A stretch of 64,000 nucleotides of DNA from Rhizobium sp. Root1203 (GCF_001424945.1 NZ_LMCW01000007.1:1-64000); one strand, 5' to 3'. Counted from the stretch's first letter, positions 9,976-18,751 are shown. The notes: generated by a model from the letters alone, not told the origin. Program-made: numbers and translations.

Positions 9976-10092
9976 CGAAAGGTTGAACAGCAGCGGGAGG
10001 AGGAGTGCTGCTGTTCCCGCATGTGCCCCTGGGAGGAGGAGTGAGGCACTTGCAAACGCGAAGCTCTGCGGGAGGAGGTGCATCGCTTCGTT
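9941..10092 (-). ncRNA. Alpha-r14 (NfeR1)-like small RNA with three CCUCCUCCC loops
   Basis: Read on the minus strand, three stem-loops each expose CCTCCTCCC. The first is at 10090-10059 (CGAAGC paired with GCTTCG), the second at 10049-10023 (GTGCC paired with GGCAC), and the third at 10015-9986 (AACAGCAGC paired with GCTGCTGTT). The terminator hairpin follows, with CCTCC in its own loop. CCUCCUCCC is complementary to Shine-Dalgarno sequences. This layout is that of the rhizobial alpha-r14 family (NfeR1 of Sinorhizobium meliloti) and recalls the CcsR RNAs of Rhodobacter. A TATATA -10-like element lies at about 10098-10105. No open frame explains the repeats. It should block translation of many mRNAs in trans. 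Confidence 0.85.
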
Positions 10093-10226
10093 GGATTTAT
10101 ATATACGCTGTTTTATCAGTGACGGTAGGCAGGTTTCCGCACGGCAGCCATGCACTATCGGCTTGCCGCACAGCGGCCGACCGAGTGTAGGGCGTGGCCA
10201 ATCCGGCATCATTCAATCGGCGCCGT

Positions 10227-10439
10227 TCACGTAAGGCCAGCAAGCCATAGCGGTGGACAGAAATCCCGGTAGCCCAGCACAGGCTCATCGCATCTCGCAT
10301 CGAACTGATCGATCGGCTTTGTCCGATGACACTGGGGATCGGTCTTGAACGCATAGCCAGAGACATGAATGTACCGTCCGGACGCTGACGCTGTGCCCAG
10401 CGCGGCAAAGAACAGCAGTAACGCGAGGAATGTCCGCAT
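10227..10439 (-). CDS. Small secreted Cys-containing protein
   Basis: The 70-residue product begins with a clear signal peptide (MRTFLALLLFFAALGTASAS). The mature part of about 50 residues has three Cys (PQCHR, DARCDEP, DFCPP) and ends PPLWLAGLT. A GGAGG lies seven to eight bases before the ATG, and an AT-rich block (TAAAATATAAAATATT) upstream could be its promoter. Three Cys would allow one disulfide and one free thiol in the periplasm. No family recognised. It lies upstream of the sRNA on the same strand, but the distance of 130 bases makes independent transcription likely. Confidence 0.55.
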   Translation of the reverse strand: MRTFLALLLFFAALGTASASGRYIHVSGYAFKTDPQCHRTKPIDQFDARCDEPVLGYRDFCPPLWLAGLT

Positions 10440-10762
10440 CGTCTTGCCCTCCGTCCAATATTTTATATTTTACTAAAATACATTGCAACGTGGCCTCCCT
10501 ACGCAATTTTGTTGATGCTGCTTCTCATGTCTTCCCAGTCCAATCTCCACACTGTTCAGCGGCATGTCGGCTTCGCAGTAACCCTTGTCGGCGCGCTGAC
10601 GCTGCATCGCAGCAACGAATGTGACTTGCGTTGTTTATAAAAATGCGTATCACTAAACATATTGCTAAACATGATGATTGAGGAGTTCATGTCGGCATTC
10701 TCTGAAAACGGGTGAACTTGTGCCGCCGGCGGGGTGCCGGCCTTTGGTTCTGGGAGGAACTT
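10440..10762 (+). promoter_or_regulatory. Leader and promoter region of the dha/ABC operon
   Basis: This gap holds no gene. It contains two direct repeats of CTAAACAT at 10653-10660 and 10665-10672, 12 bases apart, in an AT-rich patch (GTTGTTTATAAAAATG just before). These are candidate operator half-sites for an unknown regulator. A GCCGGC-GCCGGC hairpin lies about 30 bases before the binding-protein ATG. Confidence 0.35.
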
Positions 10763-12088
10763 ATGCAGAAAACATCGAAAGCCCTTGTTGGGCTTGCCTC
10801 GGCATTTGTGCTGTCGTCGGCATTGCCCACTCTCGCGAAAGCCGACCAACTGACCCTTTGCTGGGCCGCATGGGATCCAGCCAATGCGCTCGTCGAGCTG
10901 TCGAAGGATTTTACCGCAAAAACCGGAACCGACATGAAGTTCGAGTTCGTTCCCTGGACGAGCTATGCGGACCGCTTCCTCAACGAACTGAATTCCCATG
11001 GAAAGCTCTGCGACCTGATCATCGGCGACAGCCAGTGGATCGGCGGATCGGCCGAGAACGGCCACTACGTCAAGCTCAATGACTTCTTCGACAAGGAAGG
11101 CATCAAGATGGATGACTTCGTGCCGGCAACGGTCGTTGGTTATTCCGAATGGCCGAAGAACTCACCGAACTACTGGGCGCTTCCTGCCATGGGCGACGTC
11201 GTCGGCTGGACCTATCGCAAGGATTGGTTCGAAAAGCCGGAACTGAAGAAGGCATTCAAGGAAAAATACGGCTGGGAGCTCGCGGCCCCCAAGACCTACG
11301 ACCAGCTGAAGCAGATCGCCGAGTTCTTCCAGAAGCGTGAGATCGACGGCAAGACCGTCTATGGCGCTTCCATCTACACCGAGCGCGGTTCCGAGGGCAT
11401 CACCATGGGCGTGACCAACGTCCTCTACGACTGGGGCTTCCAGTACGAGAACCCGAAGAAACCCTACGAGATGGAAGGCTTCGTCAACTCGGCTGACGCG
11501 GTCAAGGGCCTCGAATTCTACAAGTCCCTTTACGATTGCTGCACACCGCCCGGCAGCTCCAACGTCTATATGGTGGAATCCGCCGACGCGTTCAAATCCG
11601 GCCAGGTCGCCATGCAAATGAACTTTGCCTTCACCTGGCCCGGGCTCTACAAGGACGAGAAGGTCGGCGGCGACCGGATCGGCTTCTTCCCCAACCCTGC
11701 CGAGAAGGAACACTTCGCCCAGCTGGGCGGGCAAGGCATCTCGGTCGTCTCCTATTCGGACAAGAAAGACGCAGCGCTGCAGTACATCAAGTGGTTCGCC
11801 CAGCCGGAGGTTCAGGCCAAATGGTGGAAACTCGGCGGCTATTCCTGCCTGAAATCGGTCGTCAACGCGCCCGACTTCGCCGCCAGCCAGCCTTATGCGC
11901 AGGCCTTCCTGGACTCCATGGCGATCGTCAAGGACTTCTGGGCTGAGCCAAGCTATGCCACCCTTCTCCAGGACATGCAGAAACGCGTTCACAATTACGT
12001 CGTGGCCGGCAACGGCACCGCCAAGGAAGCGCTCGACGGACTGGTGAAGGACTGGACCGAGGTCTTCAAGGACGACGGCAAGATCTAG
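10763..12088 (+). CDS. Carbohydrate ABC transporter substrate-binding protein
   Basis: A 441-residue extracellular solute-binding protein (family 1). The start at ATG 10763 follows GGGAGGAAC and gives a signal peptide of about 28 residues ending TLAKA-DQL. The mature protein has family-1 features: TAKTGTDMKFEFVPW, LCDLIIGDSQW, ALPAMGDVVGWTYRKDWFEK and FKSGQVAMQMNFAFTWPG. It would deliver its ligand to the permease pair encoded next. The downstream dihydroxyacetone-kinase genes suggest a short ketose, polyol or their precursor as ligand, but this is inference. A stable hairpin after its stop probably keeps its transcript in excess, as usual for binding proteins. Confidence 0.85.
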   Translation: MQKTSKALVGLASAFVLSSALPTLAKADQLTLCWAAWDPANALVELSKDFTAKTGTDMKFEFVPWTSYADRFLNELNSHGKLCDLIIGDSQWIGGSAENGHYVKLNDFFDKEGIKMDDFVPATVVGYSEWPKNSPNYWALPAMGDVVGWTYRKDWFEKPELKKAFKEKYGWELAAPKTYDQLKQIAEFFQKREIDGKTVYGASIYTERGSEGITMGVTNVLYDWGFQYENPKKPYEMEGFVNSADAVKGLEFYKSLYDCCTPPGSSNVYMVESADAFKSGQVAMQMNFAFTWPGLYKDEKVGGDRIGFFPNPAEKEHFAQLGGQGISVVSYSDKKDAALQYIKWFAQPEVQAKWWKLGGYSCLKSVVNAPDFAASQPYAQAFLDSMAIVKDFWAEPSYATLLQDMQKRVHNYVVAGNGTAKEALDGLVKDWTEVFKDDGKI

Positions 12089-12121
12089 TGTCCGGCTGGA
12101 CACGCAACATCTTCGTCAGAA

Positions 12122-12156
12122 TGGCGGCCCGGATCGGCAACAGGGCCGGGCCGCCA
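12122..12156 (+). promoter_or_regulatory. Intercistronic GC-rich hairpin
   Basis: TGGCGGCCCGG pairs perfectly with CCGGGCCGCCA across a 13-base loop, between the binding-protein stop and the first permease. No T-run follows, so it is more likely an mRNA-stabilising or partially attenuating element than a full terminator. Confidence 0.6.
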
Positions 12157-12189
12157 GATGTCTCACATACGCAAAGACCAGGTGACATC

Positions 12190-13158
12190 TTGAATATCTC
12201 CCATTCCTCCATCGTCGAGAAGGCAGCGGATGCAACAGCCAGGGCAACGCCGGTATCGGTAGCCCGCCGCGTCCGCGGTCTCTCCGACAGGGCGATCGCC
12301 TGGGTGTTTATCGCACCCGCCATTACCCTCTTGCTCGCGATCAACATCTTCCCGCTCCTCTGGGCGGTCTATCTCTCCTTCACGAACTATCGCGCCAACC
12401 GGCCGAATGCGCCCGTCCAAGGCGTCGGCTTCAGCAACTATGAACGCGTTCTGACCGATCCGGATATCTGGCAGGCGATGCAGACAACGGCGCATTTCGT
12501 CTTCTGGACGATCGTGTTGCAGACGGTCATCGGCTTCGCACTGGCCTATCTGATCGACCGAAAGTTTCGCGGCCACGCTTTCTGGACCACCATCATCCTG
12601 ATCCCGATGATGCTGTCTCCAGCGGTCGTCGGCAATTTCTGGCGGTTTCTCTATGAGCCGCAAATCGGTCTCTTCGCTTACGCGGTTTCTCTTTTGACCG
12701 GCATTCCGACCTCTGACATCCAGATGCTCGGCAGCGTGTCGCTTGCGCCATGGGCGATCATCATCGTCGATACCTGGATGTGGACGCCATATGTGATGCT
12801 GATCTGCCTGGCCGGCCTTCGCTCGATCCCCGACTATATCTACGAGGCGGCAGAGGTTGATCGTGCCTCGGCATGGCGGCAGTTCTGGTCGATTACCGTT
12901 CCGATGGCTCTGCCCTTCATCATGCTCGCCGTGCTTTTTCGCGGCATCGAGAATTTCAAGATGTTCGACATGGTGACCCTGTTGACAGGCGGCGGGCCAG
13001 GGTCGGTCACCGAAGTCGCGTCGATCACCCTGAAGCGCACTGCGTTCGAAAGCTGGGCAACCGGCCGGGCTTCCGCCTTCGCAATCGTCCTCTTCGTCGC
13101 GGTGTTCGGCCTCGCCAACATCTACGTCAAGGCCCTCAACAAGGTGAAGCAACGATGA
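12190..13158 (+). CDS. Sugar ABC transporter permease (MalF-like)
   Basis: A 322-residue inner-membrane permease with six predicted transmembrane segments. The first is AWVFIAPAITLLLAINIFPL; later ones include FWTIVLQTVIGFALAYLI and IILIPMMLSPAVVGNFW. The EAA loop reads YEAAEVDRASAWRQFWSITVP. I chose TTG 12190 because AGGTGAC precedes it and an upstream GTG would place the hairpin inside the coding region; that longer form is formally open. It ends in an ATGA overlap with the second permease, so the two are co-translated and form the heterodimeric channel. Confidence 0.85.
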   Translation: MNISHSSIVEKAADATARATPVSVARRVRGLSDRAIAWVFIAPAITLLLAINIFPLLWAVYLSFTNYRANRPNAPVQGVGFSNYERVLTDPDIWQAMQTTAHFVFWTIVLQTVIGFALAYLIDRKFRGHAFWTTIILIPMMLSPAVVGNFWRFLYEPQIGLFAYAVSLLTGIPTSDIQMLGSVSLAPWAIIIVDTWMWTPYVMLICLAGLRSIPDYIYEAAEVDRASAWRQFWSITVPMALPFIMLAVLFRGIENFKMFDMVTLLTGGGPGSVTEVASITLKRTAFESWATGRASAFAIVLFVAVFGLANIYVKALNKVKQR

Positions 13159-14108
13159 GCTCCTTTACATCAGCCCATTCGGTCGTCGCACCGAGCCTCG
13201 CCAGCCGGCGCATCGCCGGGACCCTTGTGATCCTCTATGCGCTGATCACGCTGATCCCGCTCGTCTGGATTTTCCTGACCAGCATCAAGTCGCCGCCCGA
13301 TTCCATCAGCTATCCTCCCAAGATCGTCTTCTCGCCAACGCTAGAGGGTTACTGCAACCTGCTCACCACAAGAACGCGCCAGACGCCCGAATACATCGCC
13401 TCCCTGCCGGAGCCGACGGGAACCTGCGATGAGGTGACGCGCAAGCGCAACATGGTGATCGCCGGCCCCTCGAATTTCCTGCCGCGCTTTGTCAATTCGC
13501 TGGTCATCGCCTTCGGCTCCACTTTCCTCGCGGTCTTCCTGGGGACGCTTGCCGCCTACGGCTTTTCCCGCTTCAAAATACCGCTGGCCGACGATCTGCT
13601 GTTCTTCATCCTGTCGACCCGCATGATGCCGCCGATCGCTGTCGCGATCCCGATCTATCTGATGTATCGCGAGCTCGGGCTTTCAGACACCGCTCTCGGC
13701 ATGATCCTCCTCTATACGGCCGTCAACGTGTCGCTCGCCGTGTGGCTGCTCAAGGGATTTATCGACGAGATCCCGCGCGAATACGAGGAAGCGGCGATGA
13801 TCGACGGCTACACCCGACTGCAGGCCTTTCGCAAGGTCGTCCTGCCGCAAGCGACGACCGGGATCGCCGCAACCGCCATTTTCTGCCTCATCTTCGCCTG
13901 GAACGAATACGCGTTTGCGGCCCTCCTGACCTCGGGCGAGGCCCAGACCGCACCGCCCTTTATCCCGACGATCATCGGCGAAGGCGGGCAGGACTGGCCG
14001 GCCGTGGCCGCCGGAACGACGATCTTCCTGATCCCGATCCTTGTTTTCACCATCCTCCTTCGCAAGCAGCTGCTGCGCGGCATCACCTTCGGAGCAGTTC
14101 GCAAATGA
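13155..14108 (+). CDS. Sugar ABC transporter permease (MalG-like)
   Basis: A 317-residue permease. The first transmembrane segment is TLVILYALITLIPLVWIFL. A periplasmic insert of about 70 residues contains CNLL and TCDEV. Further segments include FVNSLVIAFGSTFLAVFLG, and the EAA loop reads EYEEAAMIDGYTRLQAFRKV. Start and stop overlap the neighbours by four bases on each side. The large first periplasmic loop is longer than in MalG and may contact the binding protein. It pairs with the preceding permease. Confidence 0.88.
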   Translation: MSSFTSAHSVVAPSLASRRIAGTLVILYALITLIPLVWIFLTSIKSPPDSISYPPKIVFSPTLEGYCNLLTTRTRQTPEYIASLPEPTGTCDEVTRKRNMVIAGPSNFLPRFVNSLVIAFGSTFLAVFLGTLAAYGFSRFKIPLADDLLFFILSTRMMPPIAVAIPIYLMYRELGLSDTALGMILLYTAVNVSLAVWLLKGFIDEIPREYEEAAMIDGYTRLQAFRKVVLPQATTGIAATAIFCLIFAWNEYAFAALLTSGEAQTAPPFIPTIIGEGGQDWPAVAAGTTIFLIPILVFTILLRKQLLRGITFGAVRK

Positions 14109-14317
14109 CACACCGGATCGACACGCAACCCCCTACCCGTCCCAAACGGCCGCTCCTCCTGCGCCGCGGGCCGATGGAAAATATAGCCACGGTGCTGATC
14201 GCGACGGGCTTCCTGATGCTGTTCCAACCTTTCCTGCTGGTACTTTACACCTATTCGCTGGTCACCCTCCTTGCGGGAACCGTCATGTTCATCATCGTCT
14301 CGAAGTTTCCGGAGTGA
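14105..14317 (+). CDS. Small two-helix membrane protein of the ABC operon
   Basis: A 70-residue protein whose ATG overlaps the permease stop (ATGA). A basic N-terminus (TRPKRPLLLRRG) precedes two hydrophobic stretches (IATVLIATGFLMLFQPFLLV and YSLVTLLAGTVMFIIVSKF). Small DUF2160-type proteins occur at this place in glycerol-type ABC operons of rhizobia. This one has a comparable position, but I cannot assign it to that family. It probably associates with the permease pair. Topology would place both ends in the cytoplasm under the positive-inside rule. Confidence 0.7.
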   Translation: MTHRIDTQPPTRPKRPLLLRRGPMENIATVLIATGFLMLFQPFLLVLYTYSLVTLLAGTVMFIIVSKFPE

Positions 14318-14320
14318 ACC

Positions 14321-15418
14321 ATGGCGGACATCAGGATCGAAAATCTGCGCAAGCAGTTCGGAAGCTTCGTCGCGGTTCAGGATTCGAGCTTCGTCGTTCA
14401 TGACGGCGAGTTCCTCGCTTTGCTCGGACCATCCGGCTGCGGCAAGACGACAACGCTCCGCATGATCGCCGGGCTGGAGCTTCCGACCAGCGGCAAGATC
14501 TACCTCGATGGAGAAGACGTCACCTTCAACCGCGCCAGCGCCCGCGACATTGCCTTTGTCTTCCAGCTCTTTGCGCTCTATCCGCACATGAACGTGCGCA
14601 AGAATATCGGTTTCCCCCTGCTCTCGCAGGGAATGCCGAGAGCCGAGATCCGGAGCCGCGTGGAGGAAACCGCCCGCCTGCTGCAGATCAGCCACATTCT
14701 CGACAAGTCAGTCTCCGGCCTTGCCGGCGGCGACCGCCAGCGCGTGGCGCTCGGCCGCGCCATCGTGCGCCGGCCGAAGTGCTTCCTGATGGACGAGCCG
14801 CTCGGAACGCTCGATGCCGAATTCCGCGAGGTCATGGTCCATGAACTGCGCGAACTGCATAACCGCATCCGCGCGACAACGGTCTATGTTACCCACGACC
14901 AGCACGAGGCAATGGCGATGGCCGACAAGATCGCGGTCATGAACCACGGCGTCATCGAGCAGTTCGGGACACCGCAGGAGATCTACAGCAAGCCGGCGAC
15001 CATGTACGTCGCCGATTTCATCGGCTCACCGCCGATGAACTTCATGCGCTTCAATGCAGGCCTTCAAAAGGGTGCGCGCTCCGTCACGCTCCATGGCGTC
15101 GACATCGCCGTTCCCGAGGTCAGGCAGGACATGGCCGAAGGCGAGCTTGCGCTTGGCGTTCGGCCCGAGCATATACGTTTCAGCGACGCCTCGCCGCTTC
15201 GCGGCGCCGTCTACGGCAGCGAGTATCTTGGCACGAACCAGGTCGTCGCTGTCGAAACCTCAAGCGGATTGATCAAGGCACGCGTTCCGGCGAACAGGAA
15301 TTTCCGCATCGGCGAGACGGTCGGGCTCGAATTCAACCATTCAAGCCTTGCGCTGTTTGACTGCACGTCGGGCCGCGCGGTCGCTTCGGCATTGTATCAG
15401 GAGGCCCATCATGGCTGA
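14321..15418 (+). CDS. ABC transporter ATPase with degenerate signature motif
   Basis: A 365-residue UgpC/MalK-type ATPase with a C-terminal TOBE-like region. Walker A is GPSGCGKTT (about 36-44), the Q-loop VFQLFALYPHM, Walker B KCFLMDEPLGTLDAE and the switch His VTHDQHEAM. The ABC signature, normally LSGGQ, reads LAGGD, and Walker B is followed by GTLDAE instead of SNLDAK. The partner ATPase encoded next keeps LSGGE, so the pair may form an asymmetric heterodimer with one weak ATP site. It starts three bases after the small membrane protein and overlaps the next gene by eight bases. Confidence 0.85.
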   Translation: MADIRIENLRKQFGSFVAVQDSSFVVHDGEFLALLGPSGCGKTTTLRMIAGLELPTSGKIYLDGEDVTFNRASARDIAFVFQLFALYPHMNVRKNIGFPLLSQGMPRAEIRSRVEETARLLQISHILDKSVSGLAGGDRQRVALGRAIVRRPKCFLMDEPLGTLDAEFREVMVHELRELHNRIRATTVYVTHDQHEAMAMADKIAVMNHGVIEQFGTPQEIYSKPATMYVADFIGSPPMNFMRFNAGLQKGARSVTLHGVDIAVPEVRQDMAEGELALGVRPEHIRFSDASPLRGAVYGSEYLGTNQVVAVETSSGLIKARVPANRNFRIGETVGLEFNHSSLALFDCTSGRAVASALYQEAHHG

Positions 15419-16418
15419 TGTCGTTCTCAAGGGCCTCAACAAGAGCTTCGGCGAAACGAAGGCCCTCTCCAATCTCGATCTTGCGATCCACGACGGCGAG
15501 TTCGTCGTGCTGCTGGGGCCGACAGGCGCCGGCAAGACAACGACGCTGCGGCTGATTGCCGGTCTGGAAAGGCCCGATACGGGTCGGATCGAGATCGGCG
15601 GCCGCGATGTCGGCACCGAGGCACCGGCGGAACGCGACGTTGCCTTCGTCTTCCAGCAATATTCGCTCTATCCTCACATGACGGTCTACGAAAATCTCGC
15701 CTTTCCGCTGAGGGCACCGATCCGAAAGCTCACCAGCGACGAGATCGATCGCCGCGTTCGCGACGTGGCACGCATGGTCCGGATCGATCATAAGCTGGAA
15801 AACCGCTCGACGCGCCTCTCCGGCGGAGAGATGCAGCGCGTTGCGATTGGCCGCGCACTGGTGCGCCAGCCCGCGATCTATCTCATGGACGAACCGCTTT
15901 CCTCTCTCGACGCCAAGCTGAGGGCGGAGCTCCGCCTCGAACTGAAGCGGATACAGAAGGAGCTGGGCTCGACGTTGCTTTACGTCACCCACGACCAGGT
16001 GGAGGCCATGACAATGGCCGACCGCATCGGCATCGTTGCCGAAGGCAGGCTGATGCAGGTCGGAACGCCGCGCGAGATCTATGGCAATCCCGCCAACCTC
16101 CATGTCGCGGCGCGGCTCGGCCAGCCGCATATCAATCTTCTGCCGGCGGATCTGCTACCGGGCGGCCACCCTCCATCCGGCACCAGGACCGTCGGCGCCA
16201 GGACGGAGCATCTCGATATCGTCGTCGGGAAGGATGCGAATGCCGAGATCGACTGGATCGAACACCTCGGCGATCAGAACCATCTGCATATCAAGGTCCG
16301 CGATCACAAGCTCGTCACACTCGCGGATCCATATCTCGCGATCAAGCGAGGCGACAGGATCAACCTGACGCTGCGTGATCCTCTTTATTTCGGCGCGAGC
16401 GGAGAGCGTCTCTCCTGA
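15411..16418 (+). CDS. ABC transporter ATPase, second subunit
   Basis: A 335-residue ATPase starting at ATG 15411 inside the end of the previous gene (ribosome-binding site CAGGAGG). Walker A is GPTGAGKTT, the Q-loop VFQQYSLYPHM, the signature LSGGEMQRVAIGRA, Walker B IYLMDEPLSSLDAKL and the switch His YVTHDQVEAM. All catalytic motifs are canonical. A C-terminal regulatory domain of about 100 residues follows. Together with the preceding ATPase it should drive the permeases encoded upstream. Confidence 0.88.
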   Translation: MADVVLKGLNKSFGETKALSNLDLAIHDGEFVVLLGPTGAGKTTTLRLIAGLERPDTGRIEIGGRDVGTEAPAERDVAFVFQQYSLYPHMTVYENLAFPLRAPIRKLTSDEIDRRVRDVARMVRIDHKLENRSTRLSGGEMQRVAIGRALVRQPAIYLMDEPLSSLDAKLRAELRLELKRIQKELGSTLLYVTHDQVEAMTMADRIGIVAEGRLMQVGTPREIYGNPANLHVAARLGQPHINLLPADLLPGGHPPSGTRTVGARTEHLDIVVGKDANAEIDWIEHLGDQNHLHIKVRDHKLVTLADPYLAIKRGDRINLTLRDPLYFGASGERLS

Positions 16419-16470
16419 ACGTCAAACGAACCGATTATGGCAGGCAAGACAAACAGACGGGTATCGATCA

Positions 16471-18105
16471 ATGAAGCACTTTTTCAACCGCAGGGAAAAC
16501 ATCGTTACGGAAGCCTTGGATGGCCTGCTTCTGACGACCGGCAAGGGCCGTCTTGCCCGTCTGGATACGTTTCCCGATATCAAGGTGATCCTGCGCGCTG
16601 ACTGGGACAAATCAAACGTGGCGGTCATTTCCGGCGGCGGGGCGGGACACGAACCGTCACACGCCGGGTTCGTCGGCAAGGGCATGCTGACTGCGGCGGT
16701 GTCGGGCGAGATATTCGCCTCGCCGAGTGTTGACGCGGTGCTGACGGCAATCCGCGCGGTCACCGGTCCGAGCGGCGCTTTGCTGATCGTGAAGAACTAT
16801 ACGGGCGACCGCCTGAATTTCGGTCTTGCCGCCGAAAAAGCGCGTGCTGAGGGTTTCGATGTCGAAATGGTGATCGTCGCCGACGACATCGCCATCCCCG
16901 ACATCAATCAGCCGCGCGGCGTCGCCGGCACCTTGTTCGTGCACAAGATCGCCGGCTATTATGCCGAGGCCGGGGAAGACCTGGCGACGGTCGCGGCTCA
17001 TGCCGCCGCCGCAGCAAAGGATATTGTCTCACTCGGGATGTCCCTCTCGACCTGCAGTGTACCCGGGCAGGTTCACGAGGATCGCCTGGGGGAAAACGAA
17101 GGCGAGCTCGGCCTTGGCATCCATGGGGAGCCGGGGGTCGAGCGGATCGCACTTCAGCCGGTCACCGATATCGTTGCCACGATGATAGACCGGCTGTCGG
17201 CGGCGCTGTCTGATGGCGCCGACCACGCGCTTCTCATCAACAATCTCGGAGCCGTGCCACCGCTCGAGATGACCGTTATTGCCAATGCTGTTCTATCTTC
17301 CTCTATCGCCAAGCAGGTCAGATTGGTTGTCGGCCCGGCACCGATGATGACAGCACTGAATATGAACGGCTTTTCCCTCTCGCTGATCCGGCTGAACCCC
17401 GACCGCGAGGCAGCGTTGGTGGCCGCGGTCGCGCCTCATGCCTGGGTGCCGGTGGTCGAACGTCACGAGATCACCGTCGTTGCGGCGCCTGCCTCGACCG
17501 GCAAAGCGCATATGACAGCGAGCGAACATGAACAGAGCCGACGCCTGATCACAGCCCTCTGCAACCATCTGATATCGCTGGAGGGAGAACTCAACCGCCT
17601 CGACGGCCGTGTTGGAGACGGCGATACGGGTTCCACCGTCGCATCGGGTGCCCGCAGTATCCTTGCGCGCATCGACACCCTGCCGCTCAGCCAGCCGGCG
17701 GCGACACTTGCGTCGATTGGCGATATCCTCGGCACCAGCATGGGCGGTTCCAGCGGCGTGCTGATGTCGATCTTCTTTACCGCGGCGGCAAAGGCAATGG
17801 CGGAAAAGCCGGATATCGCTGCGGCCCTTCTTGCCGGACTCGACCGGATGACGTTCTATGGTGGCGCGGTTGTTGGTGACCGGACGATGGTCGATGCGCT
17901 GGCTCCGGCGCTGAAGGCGCTCGCCTCCGGCAATGTTGCGACAGCAGCGAAGGCGGCGGCCGCAGGTGCGGAGGCGACAAAGTCGATGCGCAAGGCAAAA
18001 GCCGGGCGCGCGTCCTATTTGGGTGAGAGGGATCTCGCGGGAGTGCCCGATCCCGGCGCAGTCGCTGTCGCTGGAGCGTTCGAAGTTGCGGCAAACCTCG
18101 CATAG
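16471..18105 (+). CDS. DhaK-DhaL fusion kinase (dihydroxyacetone/erythrulose-type)
   Basis: A 544-residue protein joins a DAK1 domain (about 1-330) to a DAK2 domain (about 360-544). DAK1 has ISGGGAGHEPSHAGFVG, a KNYTGDRLNFG segment and GLGIHGEPG, whose His is residue 218, the covalent substrate-binding His of the family. DAK2 has the Mg-ATP motif LDGRVGDGDTGSTVASG and GGSSGVLMSIFF. Such single-chain kinases use ATP directly and phosphorylate dihydroxyacetone, D- or L-erythrulose or related ketoses. Start ATG 16471 gives the usual domain border; its ribosome-binding site is weak. The operon carries a second, PTS-type set, so the two may act on different substrates. Confidence 0.85.
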   Translation: MKHFFNRRENIVTEALDGLLLTTGKGRLARLDTFPDIKVILRADWDKSNVAVISGGGAGHEPSHAGFVGKGMLTAAVSGEIFASPSVDAVLTAIRAVTGPSGALLIVKNYTGDRLNFGLAAEKARAEGFDVEMVIVADDIAIPDINQPRGVAGTLFVHKIAGYYAEAGEDLATVAAHAAAAAKDIVSLGMSLSTCSVPGQVHEDRLGENEGELGLGIHGEPGVERIALQPVTDIVATMIDRLSAALSDGADHALLINNLGAVPPLEMTVIANAVLSSSIAKQVRLVVGPAPMMTALNMNGFSLSLIRLNPDREAALVAAVAPHAWVPVVERHEITVVAAPASTGKAHMTASEHEQSRRLITALCNHLISLEGELNRLDGRVGDGDTGSTVASGARSILARIDTLPLSQPAATLASIGDILGTSMGGSSGVLMSIFFTAAAKAMAEKPDIAAALLAGLDRMTFYGGAVVGDRTMVDALAPALKALASGNVATAAKAAAAGAEATKSMRKAKAGRASYLGERDLAGVPDPGAVAVAGAFEVAANLA

Positions 18106-18136
18106 GATGCGAGGTGGTGCTTGGGGAGGATCAGAG

Positions 18137-18751
18137 GTGCGGACGGAGCCTGTGCTTGTTTCGGGATTGATCGAAGTTTGCCGTGCGACAATCGCGGCAA
18201 ACACCGACAGTCTATGCGCGCTGGATCGTGCGATCGGGGACGGTGACCACGGCACAAACATGCGGCGTGGGTGCGAGGCGGTCAGTGCCGACGGCGCAAA
18301 GTTGTCAACACTGCCCTTTCCGGATGCGGTGGAGGAAATCGGTTTGACACTGGTGATGAACATCGGCGGCGCGGCCGGACCGCTATATGGCACCTTGCTG
18401 ATGGAAATGGGCCGTGAGCTTCGCAGGCGTGACGAGACCTCCGAGTTTTCGATGGTCCTGAAACAGGCAATCGACGCGGTGGCAAGGCGCGGACGGGCTC
18501 AGGAAGGCGACAAGACCCTGCTCGATGTTCTTTATCCCATTCAGGCTGCCCTTGCCGAACGATCGCCGCTCGGCGAAATCGCGATCAGGGCGCAACGGTC
18601 CGCCAGCCAGACCGCCCCCATGAAAGCGATGCGCGGACGGGCGTCGTATCTCGGCGACCGTTCGATCGGGCATGTGGACCCGGGCGCATCGAGTTGCGCG
18701 TTGCTGACCACAGCAATTTGTCACTATCTGGAGGAGCACTATCCGCAATGA
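18137..18751 (+). CDS. dhaL: DhaL, ADP-binding subunit of PTS-type dihydroxyacetone kinase
   Basis: A 204-residue protein beginning at GTG 18137 behind GGGGAGGA. It has the DAK2 nucleotide-metal motif AIGDGDHGTNMRRG (about residues 35-48), the Gly-rich NIGGAAGPLYGTLL and RGRASYLGDRSIGHVDPG near the end. In the E. coli system DhaL holds an ADP that is re-phosphorylated by DhaM and passes phosphate to the substrate on DhaK. It overlaps dhaM by four bases (ATGA). The separate DhaL next to a complete DhaK-DhaL fusion shows that this operon encodes both kinase types. Confidence 0.85.
   Translation: MRTEPVLVSGLIEVCRATIAANTDSLCALDRAIGDGDHGTNMRRGCEAVSADGAKLSTLPFPDAVEEIGLTLVMNIGGAAGPLYGTLLMEMGRELRRRDETSEFSMVLKQAIDAVARRGRAQEGDKTLLDVLYPIQAALAERSPLGEIAIRAQRSASQTAPMKAMRGRASYLGDRSIGHVDPGASSCALLTTAICHYLEEHYPQ

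Noticed and set aside
9991..10080. Repeated GGGAGGAGG on the plus strand as ribosome-binding sites of small peptides
   Set aside because: No consistent start codons or frames follow; the copies lie in hairpin loops of a minus-strand RNA instead.
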